From Mariniradius saccharolyticus AK6 (GTDB lineage: Bacteria > Bacteroidota > Bacteroidia > Cytophagales > Cyclobacteriaceae), in contig NZ_AMZY02000032.1 of NCBI RefSeq assembly GCF_000330725.2, positions 1 through 36,962 of the forward strand: a stretch of 36,962 nt of DNA. The letters run 5' to 3'. Shown one piece after another: positions 16,246 to 25,237 of the stretch. Below the pieces are notes generated by a model. It saw only the letters and a program-made list of their open reading frames with translations, did not search any database and was not told the DNA's origin. Both the position numbers and the translations under genes were made by a program. The first letter of the stretch is position 1, and each line of letters begins with the position of its first letter.

Positions 16246-17307
16246 TCAATAGCGGATTTTTTTGAATCGAAGAATAAGCCAAACAAAGAATGGTGCACCC
16301 ATAATCGCGGTGATGATTCCGATTGGCATTTCGGCAGGCATCACGATGGTCCTCGCCAAGATATCGGCGCCTGTCAACAAAATGGCACCGAGAAGAAAAG
16401 AGCCAGGAAGTATCAGGCGGTGATCAGCGCCAAAGGTCAATCTGAGCAAATGAGGTACAACCAAACCCACAAATCCGATAGTCCCCGACATAGATACGGC
16501 CGTTCCTACGATGACAGCCGAGGCTACCAGCAAGATGATTTTTGTTTTCTGCACATCGACTCCCATGTGGAAAGCCTCATTTTCACCGATCGCTAGCGCA
16601 TTGAGATTTCTAAATTGTGAAAGAAGAAAAACAACCGGACCGACGATCAGCAGGAATCCGATTCCAACTTTGGTCCAATTGGCACCGCCAAGATCGCCCA
16701 AGCTCCAAAAAGTGAAGTTGCGGATGGCTGCATCATCGGCATAGAACAGTACCAATCCAATCAAGGCACCCGAAAGTGCATTCAATGCGACTCCCGAAAG
16801 AATCAAAAGCGATATGTCAGTCTTGCCAAATTGACTGGCGATCCGATATACTATATAGGTATTGAGTAGCCCACCAATAAACGCAGCAAGCGGCAAGGCA
16901 AAAGGACCCAAATAATGCCAAGCTGGTATGGACGCCCCAAAAACAATGAAAATCACTGCAAAAAGCGCCCCTCCTGTGCTGACCCCAATCAAGCCGGGTT
17001 CTACAAGCGGATTCCTGAACAATCCCTGCAATGAAGCTCCGGTAATCCCCAATCCACCGCCGACAAGAATAGCCAACAAAAGCCGAGGCAAGCGGATTTG
17101 GAGTAAAACATTGGATTGCTGGGCGGTGAAGTCGGCGAAATTCACACCAAGCTGACTGGAAATGATTGATAATACGTTTCCAAGTGGAATCGAAAACGCA
17201 CCAACTGACAGAGACAAAAAAGCAAGCACCAACAAACCAACACCCAAGCCAAGGAGAACCTTGGCCTGGAGTTCGGTTTTAGTTTGGCTTATGGTATTTA
17301 CTGTCAT
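16246..17307 (-). CDS. hmuU: HmuU, FecCD-family haem ABC permease
   Basis: The 353-residue protein is almost entirely hydrophobic with about ten membrane spans, as in FecCD/BtuC permeases. The diagnostic RLPRLLLAILVGGGLGITGA (73-92 approximately) and GLVVPHLLRLTFGADHRLILP are both present. These lie near the first loop and the coupling helix that contacts the ATPase. It forms the inner-membrane channel for haem. Its ATG overlaps the hmuT stop as ATGA, implying translational coupling and equal production. Confidence 0.94.
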   Translation of the reverse strand: MTVNTISQTKTELQAKVLLGLGVGLLVLAFLSLSVGAFSIPLGNVLSIISSQLGVNFADFTAQQSNVLLQIRLPRLLLAILVGGGLGITGASLQGLFRNPLVEPGLIGVSTGGALFAVIFIVFGASIPAWHYLGPFALPLAAFIGGLLNTYIVYRIASQFGKTDISLLILSGVALNALSGALIGLVLFYADDAAIRNFTFWSLGDLGGANWTKVGIGFLLIVGPVVFLLSQFRNLNALAIGENEAFHMGVDVQKTKIILLVASAVIVGTAVSMSGTIGFVGLVVPHLLRLTFGADHRLILPGSFLLGAILLTGADILARTIVMPAEMPIGIITAIMGAPFFVWLILRFKKIRY

Positions 17308-18161
17308 GGTTTGATTCTAACTGCTTTTGCCAATTCCAACGCTGCTTTTCCAACCCTGGGACCGAATCCAGATAGGTAAAGGCCGTCATAGGCCAGGATC
17401 TGATCCTTTTGAAATGCAGTCGTACTTTCGATTCCGCGGATATTTTTTACGCCTTCTTTTCCACCAATTGATTGAAGACCTGATTCAAAAAACAGCAGAT
17501 AATCAGGATTCATAGAGGCAATGGCTTCAGGGGTCAAAGGGACAAAATCCTTGAAGCCAACGCCGGTAGAACGGATACCGGCCAATTGCATCAACGAAGC
17601 CGAGAAAGTGTCCTCGCCCGCCACGAAAACCATCTCTTGGCCACGTGCCATTACAAATGCCATTGAGGGTTGATCGCTTTTATCGCTCAAGTAAGCAGAG
17701 AGTTCTGCCAAATCCTTGTCCAATTGGCTGAGTAGCGCGGTACCCTTTTCAGGTACTTTCAAGTAATCGGCTATCTCCTGGATTATCTTTCGTGTACCAT
17801 CTACGTCGGTGGGCTTAGCGAAGAACTTGATTTCGATACCCGCCGCCTGCAATTGTGATACGACATCAGGGGTCATGTATCCTTCTTCCGCGAGAATCAA
17901 ATTTGGTCCCAAGGCCAACATTCCTTCTGCCTTGATCTGATTTCTGTAACCGATCGAAGGCAATTGCTGCATCTTCGTCGGATAGGTAGAAGTGATATCC
18001 GTTGCGATGATTTGGTCACCAAAGCCCAATTCATACACAATCTCTGTTACGGTACCCCCCGCGGTGATCATTTTCCTGACTTCGGGTGTTTCTTCCGTGG
18101 TCTTTTTCGCTTGGCATCCAAATACCAAAACAGCTGCAAATGCAATGATGATATATTTCAT
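17304..18161 (-). CDS. hmuT: HmuT, haem-binding lipoprotein of the ABC importer
   Basis: The 285-residue protein has a lipoprotein signal (VFGC, Cys16) and a class III substrate-binding fold: two lobes joined by one long helix (about 125-165). The lobe-1 segment GYRNQIKAEGMLALGPNLIL matches the region of ShuT and PhuT that holds the haem-ligating Tyr. The C-terminal FGPRVGKAALELAK is also typical. In Bacteroidota such lipoproteins face the periplasm and deliver haem to HmuU. It is the first gene of the hmuTUVS-receptor-hmuY operon. A promoter and paired repeats lie just upstream. Confidence 0.9.
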   Translation of the reverse strand: MKYIIIAFAAVLVFGCQAKKTTEETPEVRKMITAGGTVTEIVYELGFGDQIIATDITSTYPTKMQQLPSIGYRNQIKAEGMLALGPNLILAEEGYMTPDVVSQLQAAGIEIKFFAKPTDVDGTRKIIQEIADYLKVPEKGTALLSQLDKDLAELSAYLSDKSDQPSMAFVMARGQEMVFVAGEDTFSASLMQLAGIRSTGVGFKDFVPLTPEAIASMNPDYLLFFESGLQSIGGKEGVKNIRGIESTTAFQKDQILAYDGLYLSGFGPRVGKAALELAKAVRIKP

Positions 18162-18165
18162 TTAA

Positions 18166-18221
18166 TTAGATTGATTCAAAATAGTGAGGCAAATATCAGT
18201 CTATTTAGATTTAATCCAAAT
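18166..18221 (-). promoter_or_regulatory. hmuT promoter with two direct repeats (candidate iron/haem operator)
   Basis: On the minus strand TTTG (18220-18217), a 19-nt spacer and GATATTTG (18197-18190, one mismatch to TAnnTTTG) form a promoter for hmuT. On the plus-strand reading, TTAGATTGATTCAAAAT (18166-18182) and TTAGATTTAATCCAAAT (18205-18221) agree at 14 of 17 positions and are 39 bp apart. They cover the -33 region and the transcript start. I infer an operator; the regulator is not known. Confidence 0.45.
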
Positions 18222-18354
18222 TAATTTTAATTGAAAAAATCTATGAATCCGGAAAAGAAATCTTATGATTCTATGCATTTCCAAAATCGGAAAGATTCAA
18301 AGGCAGGTATTCCTAATCATAAAAAAACCATCGTTTGAAAGAGAGCAGCCCTAG

Positions 18355-20022
<1,668 letters not shown>

Positions 20023-20031
20023 ACAGTGCGA

Positions 20032-20047
20032 AGGCCCACTCGGGCCT
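20032..20047 (+). other. Short hairpin between atpD and atpC
   Basis: AGGCCC (20032-20037) pairs with AGGCCC's complement GGGCCT (20042-20047) around a 4-nt loop. There is no T-run, so it is not a terminator. It may tune the relative amounts of the two subunits, as intercistronic hairpins do in other atp operons. Confidence 0.4.
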
Positions 20048-20063
20048 ACAAACCTAAAACGAA

Positions 20064-20312
20064 ATGATAAATCTGACTATCGTCACACCCGACCAGAAAG
20101 TATTTGAAGGGGAAGTAACCGAGGCTACATTTCCTGGAGCAAACGGTTCCTTCCAAGTGCTGAAAAACCACGCAGCCTTGGTCTCCGCTTTGGGCAAAGG
20201 GAACGTATCCTATACGACCAAAGAAGGGAAAAAAAGCCACGTGGTAGAAGGAGGAGTTGTGGAAGTAAAAGATAACAAAATCGTCTTGCTCGCTGAGCGC
20301 GTGATTGAATAA
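20064..20312 (+). CDS. atpC: ATP synthase epsilon subunit, short form without C-terminal helices
   Basis: The 82-residue protein is the N-terminal beta-sandwich of the epsilon subunit only. LTIVTPDQKVFEGEV opens it and TFPGANGSFQVLKNHAALVSAL is the diagnostic stretch that touches gamma and the c-ring. The usual C-terminal two-helix domain, about 50 residues that can block rotation, is missing. The gene ends in a clean stop followed by a hairpin and terminator, so this is not a truncation. Short epsilon subunits are known in Bacteroidota and green sulfur bacteria. It follows atpD by 41 bp. Confidence 0.95.
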   Translation: MINLTIVTPDQKVFEGEVTEATFPGANGSFQVLKNHAALVSALGKGNVSYTTKEGKKSHVVEGGVVEVKDNKIVLLAERVIE

Positions 20313-20313
20313 G

Positions 20314-20332
20314 AATTCCATACGATGGAATT
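20314..20332 (+). other. Small hairpin just after the atpC stop
   Basis: AATTCCA (20314-20320) and TGGAATT (20326-20332) form a 7-bp stem with a 5-nt loop immediately after the atpC stop. It has no T-run and precedes the true terminator by two bases. Confidence 0.4.
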
Positions 20333-20334
20333 AT

Positions 20335-20369
20335 AAGCCCAAGCCAAACGGTTTGGGCTTTCTTTTTTC
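20335..20369 (+). terminator. Intrinsic terminator of atpD-atpC
   Basis: AAGCCCAA (20335-20342) pairs with TTGGGCTT (20353-20360), followed by a T-rich tract to about 20369. It separates the ATP synthase transcript from the rpsU promoter. Confidence 0.85.
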
Positions 20370-20403
20370 TATCGGAACCTGTCTGAAGTTTTTCTGAATG
20401 ATT

Positions 20404-20434
20404 TTTGGGTAGTCAAAAAATAATTCTACCTTTG
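20404..20434 (+). promoter_or_regulatory. Promoter of rpsU
   Basis: TTTG (20404-20407), a 19-nt spacer and a perfect TAnnTTTG box, TACCTTTG (20427-20434), place the predicted start near 20441. The mRNA would therefore begin almost exactly at the Shine-Dalgarno sequence. Confidence 0.8.
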
Positions 20435-20441
20435 CTGCCCT

Positions 20442-20452
20442 GAAAGGAGGTG
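20442..20452 (+). promoter_or_regulatory. Unusually strong Shine-Dalgarno sequence of rpsU
   Basis: GAAAGGAGGTG is an 11-nt perfect complement of the conserved 3' end of 16S rRNA and sits 7 nt before the ATG. No other gene in this window has anything comparable, which matches the general absence of SD use in this phylum. In Flavobacterium, bS21 helps hide the anti-SD and rpsU mRNA keeps a strong SD, a feedback arrangement. This leader looks like the same device. Confidence 0.9.
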
Positions 20453-20459
20453 TATACAC

Positions 20460-20654
20460 ATGATCATTGTCAACGTAAAAGAAAACGAATCAATCGAGAA
20501 GGCGCTGAAGCGTTTCAAAAAGAAATTTGATAAAACTGGTGCCGTAAGAGAACTTCGCGCGAGACAACATTTCGTGAAGCCTTCTGTAAGAAGAAGAGAA
20601 GAAGTCATCCGGGCTGCCTACAGACAAAAAATGCAGCAGGAAGAAATGAAGTAA
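20460..20654 (+). CDS. rpsU: 30S ribosomal protein bS21
   Basis: The 64-residue protein is a typical bS21, opening MIIVNVKENESIEKALKRFK with the basic middle KFDKTGAVRELRARQHFVKP and the Lys/Arg-rich SVRRREEVIRAAYRQK end. bS21 binds the 30S platform next to the 3' end of 16S rRNA, beside the anti-SD. The gene is monocistronic, with its own promoter and terminator. The extreme SD upstream suggests that only ribosomes lacking bS21 translate it well, giving autoregulation. Confidence 0.98.
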   Translation: MIIVNVKENESIEKALKRFKKKFDKTGAVRELRARQHFVKPSVRRREEVIRAAYRQKMQQEEMK

Positions 20655-20680
20655 TCCAATACTTCCCATAAAATTTGAAG

Positions 20681-20716
20681 ACGCATCTATCTAAGGATAG
20701 GTGCGTTTCTTTTTTG
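20681..20716 (+). terminator. Intrinsic terminator of rpsU
   Basis: ACGCATCTATC (20681-20691) pairs with GATAGGTGCGT (20696-20706), 11 bp with one G-U pair and a TAAG loop, followed by a T-rich run to 20715. Confidence 0.88.
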
Positions 20717-20742
20717 CCTACTTCTTGATATCAACACTTTTG
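20713..20742 (+). promoter_or_regulatory. Possible promoter of the Xer-type recombinase gene
   Basis: TTTG at 20713-20716 (inside the T-run of the rpsU terminator), an 18-nt spacer and CACTTTTG (20735-20742, one mismatch to TAnnTTTG) could start transcription of the recombinase and hpf genes. Confidence 0.35.
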
Positions 20743-20812
20743 GCAAATTACCCCGACAAGGTTCCTACTAGATCGAAAATTCGCTAACTTGACCACAGCG
20801 CACCTTTCACAT

Positions 20813-21697
20813 ATGGTCGAATCATTTATCAATCACCTCGAGTTTGAAAAGCGGACAAGCCGGCATACCATTATTGCCTACCGCAAGGATCTGGAGCAGT
20901 TCGAGGAGTTTAGCAGGCTATCCTTTGAGCAGGAGGATATCGCAAAAACCGACCATAGCACGATTCGCGCTTGGGTGATTGACTTGGTCGAACAGGGCCT
21001 GAATCCCAGTTCCGTCAACCGAAAGATCGCTACGCTACGCTCCTTTTACAAATTCCTGATGCGCTCAGGAGAAATCACCCAAGACCCGACCTATAAAATT
21101 CGCTCCCTGAAAACCCCAAAAAGGTTACCTGAATTTGTCCAAGAAGATACCATCGGCAAAATCCTCGAAGAGATGCACTACCCCGCCGACTTTGACGGGC
21201 AGCGGGACCGCATGGTGATGGAGTTTCTTTATCTGACAGGTGTGCGCCTGTCCGAACTGATAGAACTCAGGTGGCGGGATATTGACCTTCACCAAGACGC
21301 AGTAAAAGTTTTTGGAAAAAGGAAAAAAGAAAGGATAATTCCCATTTCCAAGAGCCTAAAACTGAATATTATTTCGTATCGAAAAGTATTCCACGAATCG
21401 TTTTCGATTACAGACGAAAATGACTATTTTATCGTTACTAACGACAAAGAGCAGGCGTATCCCATGAAGATTTACCGTATCGTGAGGCAGTATTTGGATC
21501 TTTTTGCTCAGACTACCAAAAGAAGCCCCCACCTGTTGAGGCACACTTTCGCTACTCACCTACTCAACAAAGGGGCAGACCTCAACGCTGTGAAAGATTT
21601 GTTGGGCCATGCCAATCTCGCCGCCACCCAGGTGTACACACACAATTCCATGGAAAAACTCAAGGCTGTGTTTGAACAAGCACATCCTAAAGCTTAA
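20813..21697 (+). CDS. XerC/XerD-family site-specific tyrosine recombinase
   Basis: With ATG at 20813 the protein has 294 residues, the classic Xer size. An N-terminal SAM-like DNA-binding domain (1-100) is followed by the catalytic domain. All catalytic residues are in place: R145 (TGVRLSEL), K169 (VFGK), H240 and R243 (HLLRH), H266 (LLGHANL) and the nucleophile Y275 (TQVYTH). Xer enzymes resolve chromosome dimers at dif. Its position between rpsU and hpf, with no integrase-type neighbours or attachment sites, argues for a housekeeping role rather than a mobile element. TTG at 20789 would add eight residues and cannot be excluded. XerC versus XerD is undecided. Confidence 0.92.
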   Translation: MVESFINHLEFEKRTSRHTIIAYRKDLEQFEEFSRLSFEQEDIAKTDHSTIRAWVIDLVEQGLNPSSVNRKIATLRSFYKFLMRSGEITQDPTYKIRSLKTPKRLPEFVQEDTIGKILEEMHYPADFDGQRDRMVMEFLYLTGVRLSELIELRWRDIDLHQDAVKVFGKRKKERIIPISKSLKLNIISYRKVFHESFSITDENDYFIVTNDKEQAYPMKIYRIVRQYLDLFAQTTKRSPHLLRHTFATHLLNKGADLNAVKDLLGHANLAATQVYTHNSMEKLKAVFEQAHPKA

Positions 21698-21726
21698 TAA
21701 TTGTTCAACTTAAAACCATTAATGTT

Positions 21727-22032
21727 ATGAAACTGCAAATGCACTCCATCCACTTCGATGCAGATCAGAAGTTGATCTCCTTTATCCAGAAGAAGGCAGA
21801 CAAACTTGATACATTCTTTGATCGCATCATTGACGGTGAAGTTTTTATGAGATTGGATAAAAATGAAAAAAACGCAAACAAGATTGTGGAGATAAAAATG
21901 AATGTTCCAGGCAAAACACTTTTTGCAAAGCAGCAAAGTGACTCTTTTGAGGCTGCTGCGGATGAAGCCGTAGAAGCGCTGAGAAGGCAAATCAAGAAAT
22001 TCAAGGAAAAAGTGGTCTTGGAAAGACAATAA
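21727..22032 (+). CDS. hpf: Ribosome hibernation-promoting factor, short form
   Basis: The 101-residue protein matches short HPF/RaiA. It has the start MKLQMHSIHFDADQKLISFI, helix 1 IQKKADKLDTFFDRI, and the basic strand and helix near the end, EAVEALRRQIKKFKEK. It lacks the C-terminal dimerisation domain of long HPF. The protein binds the 30S decoding region and silences ribosomes in stationary phase. It follows the recombinase by 29 bp and is probably cotranscribed with it, ending at a good terminator. Confidence 0.94.
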   Translation: MKLQMHSIHFDADQKLISFIQKKADKLDTFFDRIIDGEVFMRLDKNEKNANKIVEIKMNVPGKTLFAKQQSDSFEAAADEAVEALRRQIKKFKEKVVLERQ

Positions 22033-22055
22033 GCCCAACCGAAATATCTAACGAG

Positions 22056-22085
22056 AAGCCCTTGTCAGAAACAGGGGCTTTTTTG
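22056..22085 (+). terminator. Intrinsic terminator of hpf
   Basis: AAGCCCTTGT (22056-22065) pairs with ACAGGGGCTT (22071-22080), 10 bp with one G-U pair and a 5-nt loop, followed by TTTT. It lies before the converging chrA stop. Confidence 0.85.
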
Positions 22086-22120
22086 TTTTCCTGCGCTCTG
22101 GCCAATGCATCAAAATTCAG

Positions 22121-23332
22121 CTACTGAAAAACACCCATGACCACCCATTGGTAAATCACCCCAGCCAGGATCCCGATCCCAATAATCAAAGGGGACGACA
22201 GCTTTGTAAACTGGAGGAGCAAATAGGTGCCCAAGATCGCGGCGATATTGAAAAGATTGGAGTCCAAGGGCTCAAACAACAAGAACGCAGCCGCCACCAA
22301 CATCCCGCAGCTGACTGCATTGATTCCCTCCAAGGCCGCCTTGACCGGACGGTGCTTTTTTACCTGATCCCAAAACCTTATCACAAAAAATATCAGGAAC
22401 GTTCCGGGAAGAAATATGCCCGCTGCAGCGACGAGTCCACCTGTCAGCATGCCTACCAACCCATCCTCCCGCATCGAAAGCGCCCCGATATAGGATGCGA
22501 TGCTGAATGTCGGCCCCGGGATACCTTGCGACAAGGCATATCCCGTCAAAAACTCCTGTGAACTCAGAAACTTTTTGAACTCGACAAATTCCGTGTACAA
22601 ATAGGGAATCAAGACCTGACCTCCCCCGAATATCAAGCTGCCGTTTCGATAAAAGTTCTCAAACAAAATCACCCCGCGGAATTGGCTAACGGCACCCAGT
22701 ACCGCCGCGACTAGCAATATTCCGGCCCACAAGTAAAAATTCGCCCACTTGATCACCAGCTTTCTGTCTGCGGATTCCTTGGGAAGATTACGATATTTTA
22801 ATGAAGTAGTGACTCCTCCCACCACCAGCAATAAGGGGAAAATGAAAGGCGAATTGTAGAAAAATGAAATGAACACCGAAAACATCATCAGCACAGATGC
22901 CTCGGTTGTCTTCACCATCTTGAATATTGTCTTTTGGGCGGCAAAGATGATAAACCCTATTGCCATGGGCTGGATGAACTTCGAAAACGTCAGCGCGCCT
23001 GGGGTATTCATTTGTAGGAAATCAATCAAAAAAGCCGCCCCGATCATGATGAGCGTTGCGGGCAAAATCCAAACAAAAAGGGAGAGATATGCCAAGTTGG
23101 CCCCACCAATCCGATAGCCAATTGCGGAAATCGTTTGGGTGGAAGTCGGTCCTGGAAGGATTTGGCATAAGGCGTTGAGTTCCCAAAGCTCCTGTTCGCG
23201 GATATAGCCCCGCTTTCTCACCATGGTTTCCAGTACCATGGCGAGAAAGGCTTGCGGGCCACCAAAACTCGTCAGGGAAAGCAAGAGTACGTCCTTGAGG
23301 TAGAGGTAATATCTGACTTTCCGGACCGACAC
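22121..23332 (-). CDS. chrA: ChrA-type chromate transporter (two-domain)
   Basis: The 403-residue protein has two CHR domains in tandem. The first opens with SFGGPQAF and contains LCQILPGPTSTQT. The second repeats the pattern with FGGGQVLIPYL and ALSQGIPGPTFSI. About ten to twelve membrane spans cover the rest. Members carry chromate outward, probably with protons; a role with another oxyanion is possible because no other metal-resistance gene is nearby. The start is GTG, three bases after the stop of the oxygenase gene, with no better ATG available. The two genes likely form one transcript. Confidence 0.88.
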   Translation of the reverse strand: MSVRKVRYYLYLKDVLLLSLTSFGGPQAFLAMVLETMVRKRGYIREQELWELNALCQILPGPTSTQTISAIGYRIGGANLAYLSLFVWILPATLIMIGAAFLIDFLQMNTPGALTFSKFIQPMAIGFIIFAAQKTIFKMVKTTEASVLMMFSVFISFFYNSPFIFPLLLVVGGVTTSLKYRNLPKESADRKLVIKWANFYLWAGILLVAAVLGAVSQFRGVILFENFYRNGSLIFGGGQVLIPYLYTEFVEFKKFLSSQEFLTGYALSQGIPGPTFSIASYIGALSMREDGLVGMLTGGLVAAAGIFLPGTFLIFFVIRFWDQVKKHRPVKAALEGINAVSCGMLVAAAFLLFEPLDSNLFNIAAILGTYLLLQFTKLSSPLIIGIGILAGVIYQWVVMGVFQ

Positions 23333-23335
23333 CTG

Positions 23336-24316
23336 CTATTTCCTTAAACCCAATTCCCGCAAACGCTCTTCCAAAAATTCCCCCGCCGTCGCGTCTTCAA
23401 ACTGCTTGGGGTTTTGCTCATCGACACAGGAATCGAGGCAGGTAAGGTCCATTTCAGACCGTGGATGCATGAAAAAAGGAATCGAATACCTGCTCGTGTG
23501 CATCAATTCCCGCGGCGGGTTTACCACCCGGTGGATGGTTGACTTGAGTTTCTTATTGGTCAACCGGTCCAGCATATCGCCCACATTGACCACGAGTTGA
23601 TCTGGAAGTGCAGTGATGGGGATCCATTTTCCGTCTTTTCTCAAAACCTGCAGTCCATCCGCACTCGCTCCCATCAACAGGGTGATCAGGTTGATATCGC
23701 CATGTTCGGCAGCACGTACAGCATCCGCAGGGACAGAATCCGGATTCTCGATTGGGAAGTAATGGATTTCCCGCAGGATGGAATTGCCGTAGGCGACTTT
23801 GTCTTCAAAATAGTTTTCATCCAAACCCAGATACAGCGCAATGGCCTTCAGCATATTTCTCCCCGCATTTTCCAGGGTTCTATAAGCCTCGTTGGCGATA
23901 TCTTTGAATTCCGGCACTTCCTCAGGCCACACATTGGCGGGGTATTCTTCCTTGACTGGATCGGAATCGGGAATGGTGGAAAGTTCCTGTCCTACATGGT
24001 AAAACTCCTTCAGGTCGCCGGTATTCCTACCTTTTGCATGCTCTTTGCCTTTTCCGGTATAACCCCTTTGGAAACCAATCGTAGGTCGCTCGTATTTTGC
24101 CTTTACTTCGTCGGGAAGCGCAAAAAACTTCTTGATGCTGGCGTATAGCTTGTCTTGAAGCTCTTGGCCGAGGCCATGATTCTTGATGGCCACGAAACCG
24201 ATGTTGTTGTACGCTTCGCCCAATTTCCTTACAAAGGCCGCCTTCTTTTCTGGACTGCCGGAAGTGAAGTCCGCCAAGTCCAAAGAGGGGATTTCATCGA
24301 ATAAAATCTCTTTCAT
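23336..24316 (-). CDS. Isopenicillin N synthase-like 2-oxoglutarate/Fe(II) dioxygenase
   Basis: The 326-residue protein has the DIOX_N domain (about 5-130, with ADFTSGSP and YNNIGFVAIKNHGLG) and the Fe2OG domain. Iron ligands are visible as H205 and D207 (AEHGDINLITLL) and H262 (STIHRVVNPP). The 2-oxoglutarate clamp is R276-x-S278 (SRYSIPFF). Such enzymes oxidise small molecules in many pathways; this one has no biosynthetic neighbours that would name its substrate. The ATG at 24316 is preferred to a TTG one codon earlier. It is probably cotranscribed with chrA. Confidence 0.92.
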   Translation of the reverse strand: MKEILFDEIPSLDLADFTSGSPEKKAAFVRKLGEAYNNIGFVAIKNHGLGQELQDKLYASIKKFFALPDEVKAKYERPTIGFQRGYTGKGKEHAKGRNTGDLKEFYHVGQELSTIPDSDPVKEEYPANVWPEEVPEFKDIANEAYRTLENAGRNMLKAIALYLGLDENYFEDKVAYGNSILREIHYFPIENPDSVPADAVRAAEHGDINLITLLMGASADGLQVLRKDGKWIPITALPDQLVVNVGDMLDRLTNKKLKSTIHRVVNPPRELMHTSRYSIPFFMHPRSEMDLTCLDSCVDEQNPKQFEDATAGEFLEERLRELGLRK

Positions 24317-24384
24317 CAACTGATTTTTGATTTTTGTATCTGGATATAATTATCCAAATTTAAAAAAATTAGTGGTCTGGCGGT

Positions 24385-25155
24385 ATGGATATGAAAAAAA
24401 GCCTGTTCTGGTGTTATTGCGGATGTTTGCTCCTTATGGCAGGTTGTGGGACGCAAACGGCTAAAGATGAAATCGTTGTATCCGGTACGGCAGAGGATTC
24501 TCTGGCGGTGGCCAATTCATCGATCGGTTTTTCCATAATGGAAGAATCCAATGAATTCCCCGACGCCATTATCGAAATGTACGCACCGCTGAGCAACCAA
24601 ACTTTCAGCCCGGGTAGAATCCCATTTGAATTCAATATCAAGAATTATCCCTTTGGCGAGGAACCAAGCCATCCACAGTTGTTTCTGATTACCAACGGTG
24701 CCGACCCGGTGGGGCACCATTCCCCGATCTTCCAACTGGAATTCAAAGAAGGAACCTATCGTACCGTTGCTTATTTGGTGGATTCGCAGGGGCTTTGTCT
24801 GAAAGAATTTGGAAATTATGTAGATCGTGATTTTTTGGTGGGAAATTCCCGACCCTTTCCCTACTCCGCAGAACCCTATATCGCACTGAATCTTCCCCGA
24901 AACAACCAAGCGTATGCAGAAGGAGAAAATGTAATTGTCGATTTTTTGGTGATTGGTGGGGATATGCTGATGGACCAACTGAAAGTGGTGGTGAAATTAG
25001 GTTCGCAGGAATTTGAGATGAGTGACATGGTGCCACTATCCATTTCCAATTTGCCGAAAGGGGAACATGTTATCCAACTCGAACTTCGAAAGCAAGACGG
25101 AAAAGTATTTGACGGGCCTTTCTCGAGCGTCCAAAAGAGCATCCTCATCCAATAA
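24385..25155 (+). CDS. Hypothetical lipoprotein, beta-rich
   Basis: The 256-residue protein has a lipoprotein signal with lipobox MAGC (about Cys21) and a body of alternating beta strands without recognised motifs. It shows two similar segments, each starting with a proline-rich turn: PLSNQTFSPGRIPFEFNIKN (about 70) and LPRNNQAYAEGENVIVDFLV (about 170). This suggests two Ig-like domains of a kind common in cell-surface Bacteroidota proteins. The function is unknown. The start could be ATG at 24385 or the ATG two codons later at 24391. It is followed by serS, whose own promoter lies after its stop. Confidence 0.8.
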   Translation: MDMKKSLFWCYCGCLLLMAGCGTQTAKDEIVVSGTAEDSLAVANSSIGFSIMEESNEFPDAIIEMYAPLSNQTFSPGRIPFEFNIKNYPFGEEPSHPQLFLITNGADPVGHHSPIFQLEFKEGTYRTVAYLVDSQGLCLKEFGNYVDRDFLVGNSRPFPYSAEPYIALNLPRNNQAYAEGENVIVDFLVIGGDMLMDQLKVVVKLGSQEFEMSDMVPLSISNLPKGEHVIQLELRKQDGKVFDGPFSSVQKSILIQ

Positions 25156-25201
25156 CCCCGATAATATCGCTCCGCTGGCAAAGGGATTTTGCCAACATCC
25201 T

Positions 25202-25209
25202 TATCTTTG
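25202..25209 (+). promoter_or_regulatory. -7 promoter element upstream of serS
   Basis: TATCTTTG at 25202-25209 is a perfect TAnnTTTG box, 28 bp before the serS start. The matching TTTG at -33 is not obvious, so the promoter is partial. A hairpin-prone GGCAAA/TTTGCC pair lies just upstream (25177-25193). Confidence 0.5.
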
Positions 25210-25237
25210 CAGCCAATTATTTCCTGTCAAAAACACC

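Noticed and set aside
18243-18338. 31-codon frame in the hmuT-atpD gap
   Set aside because: The hydrophilic, Lys- and Asn-rich peptide has no promoter box and no supporting signal; the frame is short enough to be chance.
20813-21697. Integrase of a mobile element
   Set aside because: The size, position between housekeeping genes and absence of attachment repeats or cargo fit a Xer recombinase instead.
25022-25237. Upstream extension of the serS frame into the lipoprotein gene
   Set aside because: The normal serS start MLLVNTIREN is at 25238 and a -7 promoter box lies before it, so the extension is a chance open frame.
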